Assembly: GCA_036480335.1 (NCBI GenBank)
Contig: JAZGGH010000086.1
Coordinates: forward strand, 1 to 64,000
Direction: 5' to 3'
DNA from: JAZGER01 sp036480335
Lineage (GTDB): Bacteria; Pseudomonadota; Gammaproteobacteria; DSM-19610
DNA length: 64,000 nucleotides
The position numbers and the translations under genes were made by a program. Below the pieces are notes generated by a model. That model was not told the DNA's origin. It saw only the letters and a program-made list of their open reading frames with translations, and did not search any database. Shown one piece after another: positions 8,685-16,831 of this stretch. How positions within the stretch are numbered: position 1 is the stretch's first letter; each line of letters begins with the position of its first letter.

Positions 8685-9638
8685 CTACAGGGCACCACCA
8701 CAACTGCTGCCCTGCCCGGCAGTGCAGCCGTAACAATGACCAGCAACGGTGATATCAGCACCTGGCAGCGTCTGACTATCCAGGTCTTTCAGATAAACAG
8801 CCTGATCGCCAAACAAGGGTAAATTAAGCATCTGGTTGAAATCACAATCATAAACCCGACCCTGCCAGTCGATACTCAGCAGTGTTCGGCACATCACCGA
8901 GTCAAGATTATCATCCTGATGAGCTGACTGTAGCATCTGCATATATTTGTCAAACTGCCCTTTTGAAATCAGCGTACTGCCAAAACGTTGGATGGGCATA
9001 TTGGCAAGCACAAACAGTTGATTGAAAACAATACCTGCACGTGCAAAAAGTTCACGTTTGTAATCTTGCTCTAGCTGCTGCTGTCCGGCTGGCAGACTGG
9101 CACCGGCAGGGTTATACATCAGATTCAGCAGCAGGCCACTGTCCCTGATGCCATAGCCTCGCTGATTGAGTTTTTGAATGGCCTCCAGACTGGATGCGTA
9201 GACGCCCTTACCGCGTTGGGATTCCACATTTTCTTCCAGATAACAGGGCAATGAAGCGACCACTTCGACTCGCTGCTCTGCAAGGAAATCGCTCAGATAT
9301 TCATAGCCGGGTTCGTTGAGAATCGTCAGATTACAGCGATCAATGACATTGGCCCCCATCTCTCGGGCAGCGGCGACGATGTAACGAAAACCCGGATTCA
9401 TCTCCGGGGCACCGCCAGTTAGATCCAGTTGCTGAATGTTTTCCCGTTGCATGAAGGTCAGCACTTCATCGATGGTTTCGCGAGACATGCTTTCGGTCCG
9501 ATTCGGACCGGCATTAACGTGACAATGCAAACAGGACTGGTTACAGCGATAGCCCAGATTCACCTGCAAGGTTTGCAACGTTGTCCTATTCAAGGCAGGA
9601 AAATGGGTTTTTTGTAGCTGTTTCAATGTATCATGCAT
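8685..9638 (-). CDS. arsS: Arsenosugar biosynthesis radical SAM protein ArsS
   Basis: A 317-residue radical S-adenosylmethionine enzyme. The [4Fe-4S] motif is C32-x3-C36-x2-C39 (YRCNQSCLHCHVNAGP), followed by the SAM-binding DLTGGAPEMNP. The C-terminal DUF3641 part has extra cysteines in CDFNQML and GHCYGCTAGQGSSCGG, typical of ArsS and probably ligating a second cluster. ArsS transfers a 5'-deoxyadenosyl group to a methylated arsenical. It is the first gene of a three-gene operon with two glycosyltransferases. The methyltransferase ArsM, which supplies the substrate, is not in this window. The gene diverges from the DUF6394 gene across about 90 bases, which must hold the promoters. Confidence 0.92.
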   Translation of the reverse strand: MHDTLKQLQKTHFPALNRTTLQTLQVNLGYRCNQSCLHCHVNAGPNRTESMSRETIDEVLTFMQRENIQQLDLTGGAPEMNPGFRYIVAAAREMGANVIDRCNLTILNEPGYEYLSDFLAEQRVEVVASLPCYLEENVESQRGKGVYASSLEAIQKLNQRGYGIRDSGLLLNLMYNPAGASLPAGQQQLEQDYKRELFARAGIVFNQLFVLANMPIQRFGSTLISKGQFDKYMQMLQSAHQDDNLDSVMCRTLLSIDWQGRVYDCDFNQMLNLPLFGDQAVYLKDLDSQTLPGADITVAGHCYGCTAGQGSSCGGAL

Positions 9639-9730
9639 ATATTGGGTATCCGTTTACGCATCGCGAAGCATTGCCGCTGTCATACCTAGTTTACTGACAA
9701 TCAGACACAATAAACAACAGGAACCTGACC

Positions 9731-10114
9731 ATGAATCTGGAAAAAGTGATTTTCGCCTTCTTTTCAGTCCTCGCCCTGACGCTGAATTTCAGCTTTTTTC
9801 TCGGCGAACATGATAATCCACAGCAACACACCGCTTATGAGCTGTTTGCTGCTCTGGTCGTGAGTATGATTGCCACCATTATGAAATTTGGTGATCGCGC
9901 CCATATCGGCGCATTACTGCTGGCAACCAGCCTGGTTGCTGATCTGCAGTTGATCGCCGCCACGATGGTCTGGGGCTTCACTATCTATGTCGCTCAGATG
10001 GATATGTCGCCCATTATCATGTCCACCATTGTCTCCCTGTCTGGTGGTGCGTTGCTGGCAAACCTAGTTTCAGTGACTCTGCTAGTGGTTGAAACAACCA
10101 CCATGCGCCGTTAA
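9731..10114 (+). CDS. DUF6394 family four-helix membrane protein
   Basis: A 127-residue hydrophobic protein with four predicted membrane helices (about 5-22, 36-52, 60-84, 96-118). The sequence around VSMIATIMKFGDRAHIGALL and ADLQLIAATMVWG is typical of the DUF6394 family. An upstream AACAGGAACC gives a Shine-Dalgarno site. It is followed after 11 bases by the potassium-channel gene, an arrangement that recurs in other gammaproteobacteria, so a role as a channel partner or in ion homeostasis is plausible but inferred. No catalytic residues are recognisable. Confidence 0.8.
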   Translation: MNLEKVIFAFFSVLALTLNFSFFLGEHDNPQQHTAYELFAALVVSMIATIMKFGDRAHIGALLLATSLVADLQLIAATMVWGFTIYVAQMDMSPIIMSTIVSLSGGALLANLVSVTLLVVETTTMRR

Positions 10115-10125
10115 CGAAACCCTCC

Positions 10126-11832
10126 ATGCAACCCATCCTTTTCCTGTTTTTCCGGCGCCTGCGCTGGCCGCTGATTGTCCTTGTTATTACCTATGCGATT
10201 GCCATACTTGGCATGGTATTAATACCTGGCATCGACGATCAGGGAAACCCCTGGCGCATGGATTTTTTTCATGCCTTCTATTTCGTCAGTTTCATGGGTT
10301 CAACGATCGGGTTTGGCGAAATCCCTTATCCATTTACTGATGCGCAACGCATGTGGACGATGGTGATTATCTATGCAACAGTGGTTGCCTGGCTGTATAC
10401 CATCGGTTCCATTCTTGGTCTGTTTCAGGACCAGGGCTTTCGTCATGTACGACAATTTGTACGCTTCACCAAAGCGGTGCAGCGCCTGCAAAGCCCTTTC
10501 TATATCATCTGTGGTTTCACTGATGCCGGGCGGATGCTGGCACATGAACTCGCCCACCGAGGCCTGATCTGTGTATTAATTGATGAAGATGAAGCCAATA
10601 TCCAGAAAGTCCAGACCGATGATCTACTCTCGGACAACCCTGCCCTGAACGGTAATGCAGCTGATTCTGAAACCTTGCTGGCCGCAGGATTAAAACTGCC
10701 GATGTGCCGTGCGGTTATCGCTATGACGGGCACCGATAAAAACAATCTGACTATTGCCATCAGCAGCAAACTGCTCGCGCCTAAAGTACAGGTTATCTGC
10801 CAGTCAGACACCAAAGATAATGCAGCCAACATGGCTTCATTTGGTACTGACCATATTGTTGATCCATTTGACATATTTGCCAAACAGTTTGCGATGATGT
10901 TTCATTCGCCAAGCATGTATCTGATCAATCAGTGGATCACAACACCACATGGCACCCAGCTTTCTGAATTTCAAAAGCCTCCAGAAGGCAAATGGGTGCT
11001 GTGTGGATTTGGCCGTTTTGGTAAAGCCGTGAGTAAATACCTGGCAGAAGAAAAAATCGAAACCCGGATCATTGAAGCCGATGTCGAGATGACCGAGGCA
11101 CCCAGAGATACCATTGCTGCGCGTGGTACTGAAGCCGATACTTTGCTTGAAGCCAATATTACTCAGGCAGCAGGCATTATCGCCGGGACGGATGACGACA
11201 CCAATAATCTCTCAATTATTATTACAGCACGCGACCTGAACCCCTCGCTGTTTACTGTCTCTCGCCAGAATCGGCATCGCAATGAAGCTATTTTTGATGC
11301 CGCAAAAATCGACCTGATAATGCAAACGGAAACCATCACCGCACAGTCTATTCTCAGCCTGATCAAGGCACCACTACTCAATGATTTTTTCAGCATGGCT
11401 TATGAAGAAAATGAAACATGGGCCAATATCCTGTTGAGTCGAATACTCGGCCTTGTTGAAAAACGTGCACCTGAAACCTGGGAACTGACAATTTCTGCCA
11501 CTGAAACTCCAGCCGTCTTTACTGCGTTCGTAGAAGGCCAGGCTCCAATTCTGAAACACCTTTGCACCGATCCGAGAGATTATCAAAACCCCTTGCCCTG
11601 TATTCCATTATTACTCAAACAAGCTGAGCAAAGCATTCTGTTACCTGAAATGGATACTCCGATAAACATTGGCGACAGCCTGTTATTCTGCGGTAAATAT
11701 GCCGCGCTCAGGAATATGCAGATCGTCATCAATGATCCGCAATCGATGTTTTATGTACGCACTGGAAAAGAATATGCGGGTGGCCTTTTCTGGCAGAAAA
11801 TATTTGGCGACCAGCGCGATCAGGTAGCCTGA
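10126..11832 (+). CDS. Potassium channel family protein with two TrkA-N (RCK) domains
   Basis: A 568-residue ion channel. Residues about 10-30 and 80-105 are membrane helices flanking a pore loop; the selectivity filter reads STIGFGEIPYPF, consistent with a potassium filter (TIGFGE). Two RCK modules follow: TrkA-N 1 at about 120-250 (YIICGFTDAGRMLAHEL) and TrkA-N 2 at about 285-400 (WVLCGFGRFGKAVSKYL), each with a Rossmann GxGxxG-like glycine pattern for NAD(H) or nucleotide control, plus a C-terminal RCK_C-like end. It is coupled to the DUF6394 gene upstream and lies 7 bases before the acyltransferase gene. Potassium efflux or uptake gated by nucleotide is the family role. Confidence 0.88.
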   Translation: MQPILFLFFRRLRWPLIVLVITYAIAILGMVLIPGIDDQGNPWRMDFFHAFYFVSFMGSTIGFGEIPYPFTDAQRMWTMVIIYATVVAWLYTIGSILGLFQDQGFRHVRQFVRFTKAVQRLQSPFYIICGFTDAGRMLAHELAHRGLICVLIDEDEANIQKVQTDDLLSDNPALNGNAADSETLLAAGLKLPMCRAVIAMTGTDKNNLTIAISSKLLAPKVQVICQSDTKDNAANMASFGTDHIVDPFDIFAKQFAMMFHSPSMYLINQWITTPHGTQLSEFQKPPEGKWVLCGFGRFGKAVSKYLAEEKIETRIIEADVEMTEAPRDTIAARGTEADTLLEANITQAAGIIAGTDDDTNNLSIIITARDLNPSLFTVSRQNRHRNEAIFDAAKIDLIMQTETITAQSILSLIKAPLLNDFFSMAYEENETWANILLSRILGLVEKRAPETWELTISATETPAVFTAFVEGQAPILKHLCTDPRDYQNPLPCIPLLLKQAEQSILLPEMDTPINIGDSLLFCGKYAALRNMQIVINDPQSMFYVRTGKEYAGGLFWQKIFGDQRDQVA

Positions 11833-11839
11833 CTGACGA

Positions 11840-12718
11840 ATGCCTGACCGCCAGACCTTTATTGATACCTGTCTCGTTGCGCTGTTACGAGCGCTCTCTT
11901 TTATCCCGCTGTGCGGGCTCTATGGCATCAGCACACTACTCTCATGGCTATTATTTAATGGCTTTCATTTCCAGCGCAAGCTGGTTATAAACAATCTGCG
12001 ACACGCATTCCCTGATTTGAATGCCCAGGCGATCAAAAAAATTGCCCGAAAAACCTACCAACACCATCTGGATATCATTGTCGAGCTCATCAAAACACAA
12101 CACTATGATAAAAAAACATTCCTGCAGCATATTAGCATCGACAATGCAGAGACCCTCAACCGGTACCTGCAGAAAAAAACACCTGTCCTGCTCGTTACTG
12201 CCCACGCCGGTAACTGGGAATGGATGCAAATGGCCTGTGCTGCCACATTCAATCCGGCGCCAGCCGTTATCTACAAAAAAAGCAATCACCCCGTACTGGA
12301 TCAATGGCTCTATCAATTACGTCAGCGATTCGGCAGTCAGTTGATAGCCACCACTGAGGTTAGCCGCCAGCTAAGAAAAGGGGGCTGGATCGCCATGGCA
12401 GCCGATCTTGGTCCGCGACTGGAAGAAACCCGAATCTGGCTGGACTTCATGGGCATGGATACCGCCTTTTATTCAGGGCTGTCACGCATCGCCGCCATCA
12501 ACGGCTCTGTTATTCTGTACGCGCATATGCTGCGTACCCGGCGCGGCCATTATCAGCTCCATTTTGAAGAAATTGCCCGGCCTGGCGCTCAACTCAGTGA
12601 TGAACAACTGATGAAACGCTATATACAGGCACTGGAAGAGGATATTCACAAACAGCCTGCTGACTGGCTCTGGTTTTATAAACGCTGGAAGCATACCCGC
12701 CCGGACTCTTCTCTATGA
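11840..12718 (+). CDS. LpxL/HtrB-type lysophospholipid or lipid A acyltransferase
   Basis: A 292-residue inner-membrane acyltransferase. There is one N-terminal membrane anchor (about 12-38) and the catalytic H-x4-D/E region in TAHAGNWEWMQMAC (about 120-133), followed by the family block around VIYKKSNHPVLDQW and AMAADLGPRLEETRIW. The length matches LpxL/LpxM/HtrB proteins, which add secondary acyl chains to lipid A from acyl-ACP. Which acyl chain this one adds, or whether it acts on another lipid, cannot be decided from sequence. It starts 7 bases after the channel gene and may share its transcript. Confidence 0.85.
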   Translation: MPDRQTFIDTCLVALLRALSFIPLCGLYGISTLLSWLLFNGFHFQRKLVINNLRHAFPDLNAQAIKKIARKTYQHHLDIIVELIKTQHYDKKTFLQHISIDNAETLNRYLQKKTPVLLVTAHAGNWEWMQMACAATFNPAPAVIYKKSNHPVLDQWLYQLRQRFGSQLIATTEVSRQLRKGGWIAMAADLGPRLEETRIWLDFMGMDTAFYSGLSRIAAINGSVILYAHMLRTRRGHYQLHFEEIARPGAQLSDEQLMKRYIQALEEDIHKQPADWLWFYKRWKHTRPDSSL

Positions 12719-12758
12719 CTTCGGGTATAGTGGCCAGGCATCTCAACAGGACTAATCA

Positions 12759-13457
12759 ATGATACCTCTACATGACGATAATCCAATTTCCATACAACCC
12801 GTCCTGACGATTGCCTTCATCATTATTTGTGTGCTGGTATTTCTGTGGGAAATCTCACTGGGTGAACAACTGCAAACAGCTGTTTACAGTCTGGGGGTAG
12901 TTCCTGCTGCTTTGATAGGTGGACAATCGCTAGCACCAGATCTTGCCATGATCCCGCCCTGGGCCACCATGTTCACATCGATGTTTATGCATGGCGGCTG
13001 GATGCATCTCATCGGCAACATGCTTTATCTATGGATTTTTGGCAATAACATCGAAGATGCAATGGGCCATCAACGCTTCTTTGCCTTCTATTTTCTATGT
13101 GGACTTGCCGCTGTATTTGCTCAGGCCATTCCCAACCCTGACTCAACGATACCGATGATCGGTGCCAGTGGTGCTATCTCAGGTGTGCTTGGTGCATACC
13201 TGCTGTTATACCCGAAAGCCACTGTACTGGTTGCGATACCGCTCGGTTTTATTCTGCAAACCATGCGAATTCCAGCCGGCTTTGTACTGGCTTTCTGGTT
13301 CGGTTTGCAGCTATTCAGCACCATGACAGCCGGCGACCAGCCAGGTGGAGTTGCTTTCGGTGCACATATCGGAGGATTCATTGCCGGGATGCTTCTGATA
13401 CCTTTCTTCAAACACCCCAATGTACCTATCCATCTACCCTGGGGCAGAAAACTATAA
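12759..13457 (+). CDS. Rhomboid family intramembrane serine protease
   Basis: A 232-residue rhomboid protease with at least six membrane helices. Catalytic serine S137 is in the GASGAISG motif and its partner H203 is in GAHIGGF; HGGWMHLIGNMLYLW (78-92) supplies the asparagine and histidines of the oxyanion region. All catalytic positions are present, so activity is expected. A Shine-Dalgarno AGGA stands 8 bases before the ATG. Rhomboids cleave transmembrane substrates inside the membrane; the substrate here is unknown. It is transcribed toward the Sel1-trypsin gene, with only 9 bases between the two stops. Confidence 0.92.
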   Translation: MIPLHDDNPISIQPVLTIAFIIICVLVFLWEISLGEQLQTAVYSLGVVPAALIGGQSLAPDLAMIPPWATMFTSMFMHGGWMHLIGNMLYLWIFGNNIEDAMGHQRFFAFYFLCGLAAVFAQAIPNPDSTIPMIGASGAISGVLGAYLLLYPKATVLVAIPLGFILQTMRIPAGFVLAFWFGLQLFSTMTAGDQPGGVAFGAHIGGFIAGMLLIPFFKHPNVPIHLPWGRKL

Positions 13458-13466
13458 CCCGCTCCG

Positions 13467-14570
13467 CTACTCAGCTTTCACCATCAGAACAGACTGTTTG
13501 ATGCGTCTGGCAAGAGATTCAAGATCTGCATTAACAGCTTGCAGTTCACGATTACTTTGATTATTCGGAATCTGGCTGAGAAACTCCTGGATAACGCCGG
13601 TCTTCACCGCATAATTTATATTAGGGATTAACACCGTTTCGCCTGTTTCTGTCATGACTTCACCCAGCATGGATGTGATCATGCCCACCACCTCACCGCG
13701 CATATTCAACAATGGCCCGCCACTGTTACCCGGCTGAATCGGCACTGAAATCTGGTAACTGTCCGGGTCATCCTGCAAGCCGTTTTCACCACTGATAATA
13801 CCCTGACTGAGTTTGGGTGATTTCCCCATAATATCAATGCGTGGAAAACCGATAGTAAAGACACTGGCACCCAACGAAGAACGCTGACGTGAAAGTGGCA
13901 ATGCAGGTGGTAAATGATTCGACGTGCTGGTTCTCAGAAAAGCAATATCATTTTCTTTATCGGTTGCGACAACATGTGCAGTCACTTCCAGGCCTTTATG
14001 ATCGATTAACGTGACTCTCCTCTTGCCAGCAACAACATGGTGATTGGTCACGGCATAGCCGGCTGCTACGGGCCATGCAGTGCCTACTGAAACAGGTGCC
14101 TCAACAGCATAGGCCTGCATTTCTTCATAGTGTGGCAGTGTTGCCAGTTCCTTGCGGGCATCGGCATTGCCCAGAGCAGCCGATTTCTTTAACCAGTATT
14201 CAGCGCCAAACTCACTGGTAGGCACCAATTTAGCCTTTATCAGCAAGCCAAGATTATACTGAGCTAGAGAATGATCCTGCCTGGCAGCCGCACGGTACCA
14301 TTTAGCCGCCAGCGGGTAATTTTGTGTCACGCCGCGACCGTAATCATACAAAATACCCAGATTGATCTGTGCCTCTGCATCACCGTTTTCTGCCAGTGAT
14401 GACCAGATTCTAAATGCTGTCGAGTAATCTTCTTGCTGATAGGCAAGCCAACCGGTTTTAAATGCTGATGACGTTGCAGAATATGCGACAGTTGGGTAAC
14501 TGAACGGGATAAGGGCCAGTGAAATTAGCAACATTCCTGCTAGCCTGACGGGGTGTGAAAACATGTTCAC
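13467..14570 (-). CDS. Sel1-repeat plus trypsin-like (S1C) serine protease
   Basis: The open frame extends to 14609, but the best ribosome site, GGAGGT, sits 7 bases before a GTG at 14570, so I place the start there; ATGs at 14576 and 14564 are alternatives. A signal peptide follows (MLLISLALIPFSYPTVAYSA). The N-terminal half carries two to three Sel1-like repeats (GDAEAQINLGILYDYGRG; SLAQYNLGLL). The C-terminal half is a trypsin-like domain: His in TNHHVVAG, Asp in ENDIAFLR, Ser in QPGNSGGPLL. The triad is complete. The combination suggests a periplasmic protease whose Sel1 region binds a partner. It is convergent with the rhomboid gene. Confidence 0.85.
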   Translation of the reverse strand: MNMFSHPVRLAGMLLISLALIPFSYPTVAYSATSSAFKTGWLAYQQEDYSTAFRIWSSLAENGDAEAQINLGILYDYGRGVTQNYPLAAKWYRAAARQDHSLAQYNLGLLIKAKLVPTSEFGAEYWLKKSAALGNADARKELATLPHYEEMQAYAVEAPVSVGTAWPVAAGYAVTNHHVVAGKRRVTLIDHKGLEVTAHVVATDKENDIAFLRTSTSNHLPPALPLSRQRSSLGASVFTIGFPRIDIMGKSPKLSQGIISGENGLQDDPDSYQISVPIQPGNSGGPLLNMRGEVVGMITSMLGEVMTETGETVLIPNINYAVKTGVIQEFLSQIPNNQSNRELQAVNADLESLARRIKQSVLMVKAE

Positions 14571-14672
14571 GAGCATTACCTCCGGCCTGAAGGCGGAATA
14601 ATCAATCAATGCGAATGGTTCACATAATATGGCGTCAGGTAACGGTTTCTCTTGAGTTCTCTACAGAAATAG

Positions 14673-15086
14673 CTAACTCCTGAATCCACACTCCTTATGA
14701 CTTGCATCGCAAAAAGGCTTGTTATTGGAGCAACCACTGCGGCACAGTGCCACCTTATTACGCGTTGTCTGGCAACTGCCATCAGCACTCACAATAGTCA
14801 CAGGCCCTTTGCCAAGCAGCATCGCATTCTCACGCAAGGTAATCTGCAAGATCCCTTCACCTTCCAGCATCTCACTTCGTTGATCAGTAAAATTACCGTC
14901 ATCGGTAAAATCAGCATCTTTATGCGAACCATCGCAATACGGTTTGTTTTTCGACGCACCACAGCGACACAGTGCTACATCATGGGTTTTCTCAAGCAAC
15001 TTTCCGTCGCTATCCAAAATTTCTATCTCCCCCTTGCATAACAACGGGCCATTCACACGCACCTTGATGGTATTGCCAGTTAGCAT
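14673..15086 (-). CDS. Double CDGSH iron-sulfur domain protein
   Basis: About 137 residues with two CDGSH zinc-finger-type iron-sulfur motifs: CRCGASKNKPYCDGSH and the variant CRSGCSNNKPFCDASH. In mitoNEET-like proteins three cysteines and one histidine of this motif hold a 2Fe-2S cluster, so two clusters are expected here. The N-terminal part (IKVRVNGPLLCKGEIEILD) matches the family's beta strand. The frame begins at 15092, but AAGGA is well spaced only for the ATG at 15086, so that start is preferred. The next gene upstream diverges. The role is probably electron or cluster transfer; no partner can be named. Confidence 0.88.
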   Translation of the reverse strand: MLTGNTIKVRVNGPLLCKGEIEILDSDGKLLEKTHDVALCRCGASKNKPYCDGSHKDADFTDDGNFTDQRSEMLEGEGILQITLRENAMLLGKGPVTIVSADGSCQTTRNKVALCRSGCSNNKPFCDASHKECGFRS

Positions 15087-15230
15087 ATTCATTCCTTAGG
15101 GTACCGAGAACCGCAGTGTATAAGGCAACCATGAGGATCGCAAAAACTTATCCAACGCGAAATCGGGCGAAAAGAAACACATAGAAGTACCCTTTAGCGT
15201 ATTAACCTGAAAAGAGATACTATACGCCAC

Positions 15231-15872
15231 ATGCAAAATCAACGAACCCCAGCCAGCGCATTGCTTTTCATGACATCAGAATGCCCAAATTGCCCCGCCG
15301 TTCTGCAGGCGCTAGGAGAATTGATCAAGGAAGGACATCTTGGCAAATTGACAGTCACCAACCTGTCAGTTAATTCTGAAGCCGCTGCAGAATTCAATAT
15401 TCGCTCCGTGCCTTTTGTGCGTATCGGACTGTTTGATCTGACCGGCCTGCGCAGCAAGAAAGAGCTCTATGGCTGGGTGCGCCGCGCCGGCAGTATCACC
15501 GGTATGGCAAGCTACTTTGCAGAACTGCTGACATCAGGCCAGCTGAATGAAGCCATCGCTTTCACTGATAAACATCCCGAAAGCATTGAAGCACTGTTCG
15601 TGCTGGCCTCAACGCCCGAAACCGATATAAATACTCGCATTGGAATCAGTGCTATCATCGAAGCAATAGCTGACAAAGGAACGCTCTCTGAGCACCTTGA
15701 TGGTCTGCTTACTCTGAGCAAACATAATGACCCCCAAGTTCGTAGCGAAGTCTGTCACTTTCTGGCCCTGAGCCAATCAGCAGAAGCAAAAGAACGGCTG
15801 GAAGCCCTGCTGAACGATTCAGAAGAAAGTGTCAGGCTTGCAGCAAAAGAAAGTCTGGATGATCTGATCTAG
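15231..15872 (+). CDS. Thioredoxin-fold protein with HEAT-like repeats
   Basis: A 213-residue protein. The first ~90 residues are thioredoxin-like with active-site C18-P-N-C21 in MTSECPNCP, and the cis-proline region RSVPFVRIG. The remainder is helical with HEAT-like repeats (DPQVRSEVCHFLALS; SEESVRLAAKESLDDL), a class of alpha-solenoid that binds partners. No signal peptide, so it is cytoplasmic. The fusion is uncommon; a redox enzyme targeted by a solenoid platform is a reasonable inference. It is convergent with the hemerythrin-like gene (15 bases apart) and divergent from the CDGSH gene. Confidence 0.8.
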   Translation: MQNQRTPASALLFMTSECPNCPAVLQALGELIKEGHLGKLTVTNLSVNSEAAAEFNIRSVPFVRIGLFDLTGLRSKKELYGWVRRAGSITGMASYFAELLTSGQLNEAIAFTDKHPESIEALFVLASTPETDINTRIGISAIIEAIADKGTLSEHLDGLLTLSKHNDPQVRSEVCHFLALSQSAEAKERLEALLNDSEESVRLAAKESLDDLI

Positions 15873-15887
15873 CATTCTTATCGTACA

Positions 15888-16322
15888 TTAGCCATTGCTA
15901 ACCTTGCGAATTAACGGATACAGATGCTCCACTTCATTTTGTACCCGATCAAGAATCATAGTAAACATTTCATCGGTATCGGTTTTAAATATTTCATGCT
16001 CCCCACCCACCTTTAAATCTCCCTGCTTCTTGTCACACCATTTTTTCTTATACTGTTGCATGATGTGCTTGATTTCCTGAGAGCCTGACATGAAATTCTT
16101 TGCGGTATTATTCATCTCTTGCTGCGGATGTCTTAGTAACTGACCATAGAGATTCTTTTCTACCAGTGTCATGTGTTCATTGACCTTGTCCATATAGTTA
16201 TAAAACAGGCTACAGCAAGTATCTGAATCGCACATGGAGCGATCCTTGATAAGGTAAGAAAGCACATTGGATAATTCTGTAATATCGTCGTTCTGTTCGT
16301 TCAGCTCTTCATAAGTAACCAT
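15888..16322 (-). CDS. Hemerythrin-like domain protein (putative)
   Basis: A 144-residue all-helical protein. Spacing of conserved acidic and histidine residues resembles the hemerythrin HHE fold: H-x3-E in VNEHMTLVEKNLYGQLL, H in SQEIKHIMQQYKKKW, and the C-terminal HLYPLIRKV. Two cysteines lie in the first helix (MCDSDTCCSLF). A diiron site binding oxygen or NO would be the expected function, but I do not see every ligand clearly, so this is a tentative family call. GGGAG stands about 9 bases before the ATG at 16322. It is convergent with the thioredoxin-HEAT gene. Confidence 0.55.
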   Translation of the reverse strand: MVTYEELNEQNDDITELSNVLSYLIKDRSMCDSDTCCSLFYNYMDKVNEHMTLVEKNLYGQLLRHPQQEMNNTAKNFMSGSQEIKHIMQQYKKKWCDKKQGDLKVGGEHEIFKTDTDEMFTMILDRVQNEVEHLYPLIRKVSNG

Positions 16323-16679
16323 TCATAATTCTCCCAGATGTCTTGATTATTATATGATAGACAAGATTACACTTTCCTTGATGAATATCAAGAAAGTATC
16401 TCTTTTTGAGTATTGCTTTATGGCTTTATTATTCTACGAGTAAAGTCGTCGTGTCATAGCTACAGATAGCGTTAAGAATGACACTTACACTACAACAAAA
16501 TGCCATAAGCGGCATATTCAAACGCTGGAAACAGCCTGAAAAACATCCTTGTTCCTACGTTTATTTACTTATTTATCAATGCCTTATATCCTCACCTAAA
16601 CACTTGTACTATTTTTTTGGCACACTGATTGCTACAACCATATTGAAGCTTTGACTATTAATTTATGAAGGAAATAAGC
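16323..16679. other. AT-rich intergenic stretch without an identified gene
   Basis: The 357 bases upstream of the hemerythrin-like gene hold no convincing open frame. Its promoter must lie here, but I see no clean consensus. The stretch ends in a Shine-Dalgarno-like GAAGGAA before the broken small frame at 16680. Confidence 0.5.
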
Positions 16680-16786
16680 ATGAGTTTTTAGATTTATTCA
16701 CCGTTATTGGCGTTGTTATGGTTATTGTTACCCTGACTTCAATCATTATTACCTGCAAACAGGCAGGATGCAAAATTGATCAATAA
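16680..16786 (+). pseudogene. Small one-helix membrane peptide, frameshifted
   Basis: A ribosome site (GAAGGAA) precedes ATG at 16680, but the frame stops after three codons. If one T is restored to the T5 run at 16685-16689, the frame continues as a 35-residue peptide: MSFLDLFTVIGVVMVIVT and onward through a hydrophobic helix to TCKQAGCKIDQ and a stop. The other frame has no ATG before the helix. So this is either a gene broken by a one-base loss, a sequencing error in a homopolymer, or a programmed slip. The good ribosome site and coherent helix argue that it is or was a real gene. Confidence 0.45.
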
Positions 16787-16787
16787 A

Positions 16788-16822
16788 GGAGCCTCTGCTT
16801 GAATGCAGTGCACAACAGAGAC
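16788..16822. terminator. Weak stem-loop between small peptide and htpG
   Basis: GAGCCTCTG pairs with CAGAGACTC with one bulge-like mismatch; neither side has a long T tract. It may serve as a weak bidirectional terminator. Confidence 0.3.
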
Positions 16823-16831
16823 TCTTATCAG

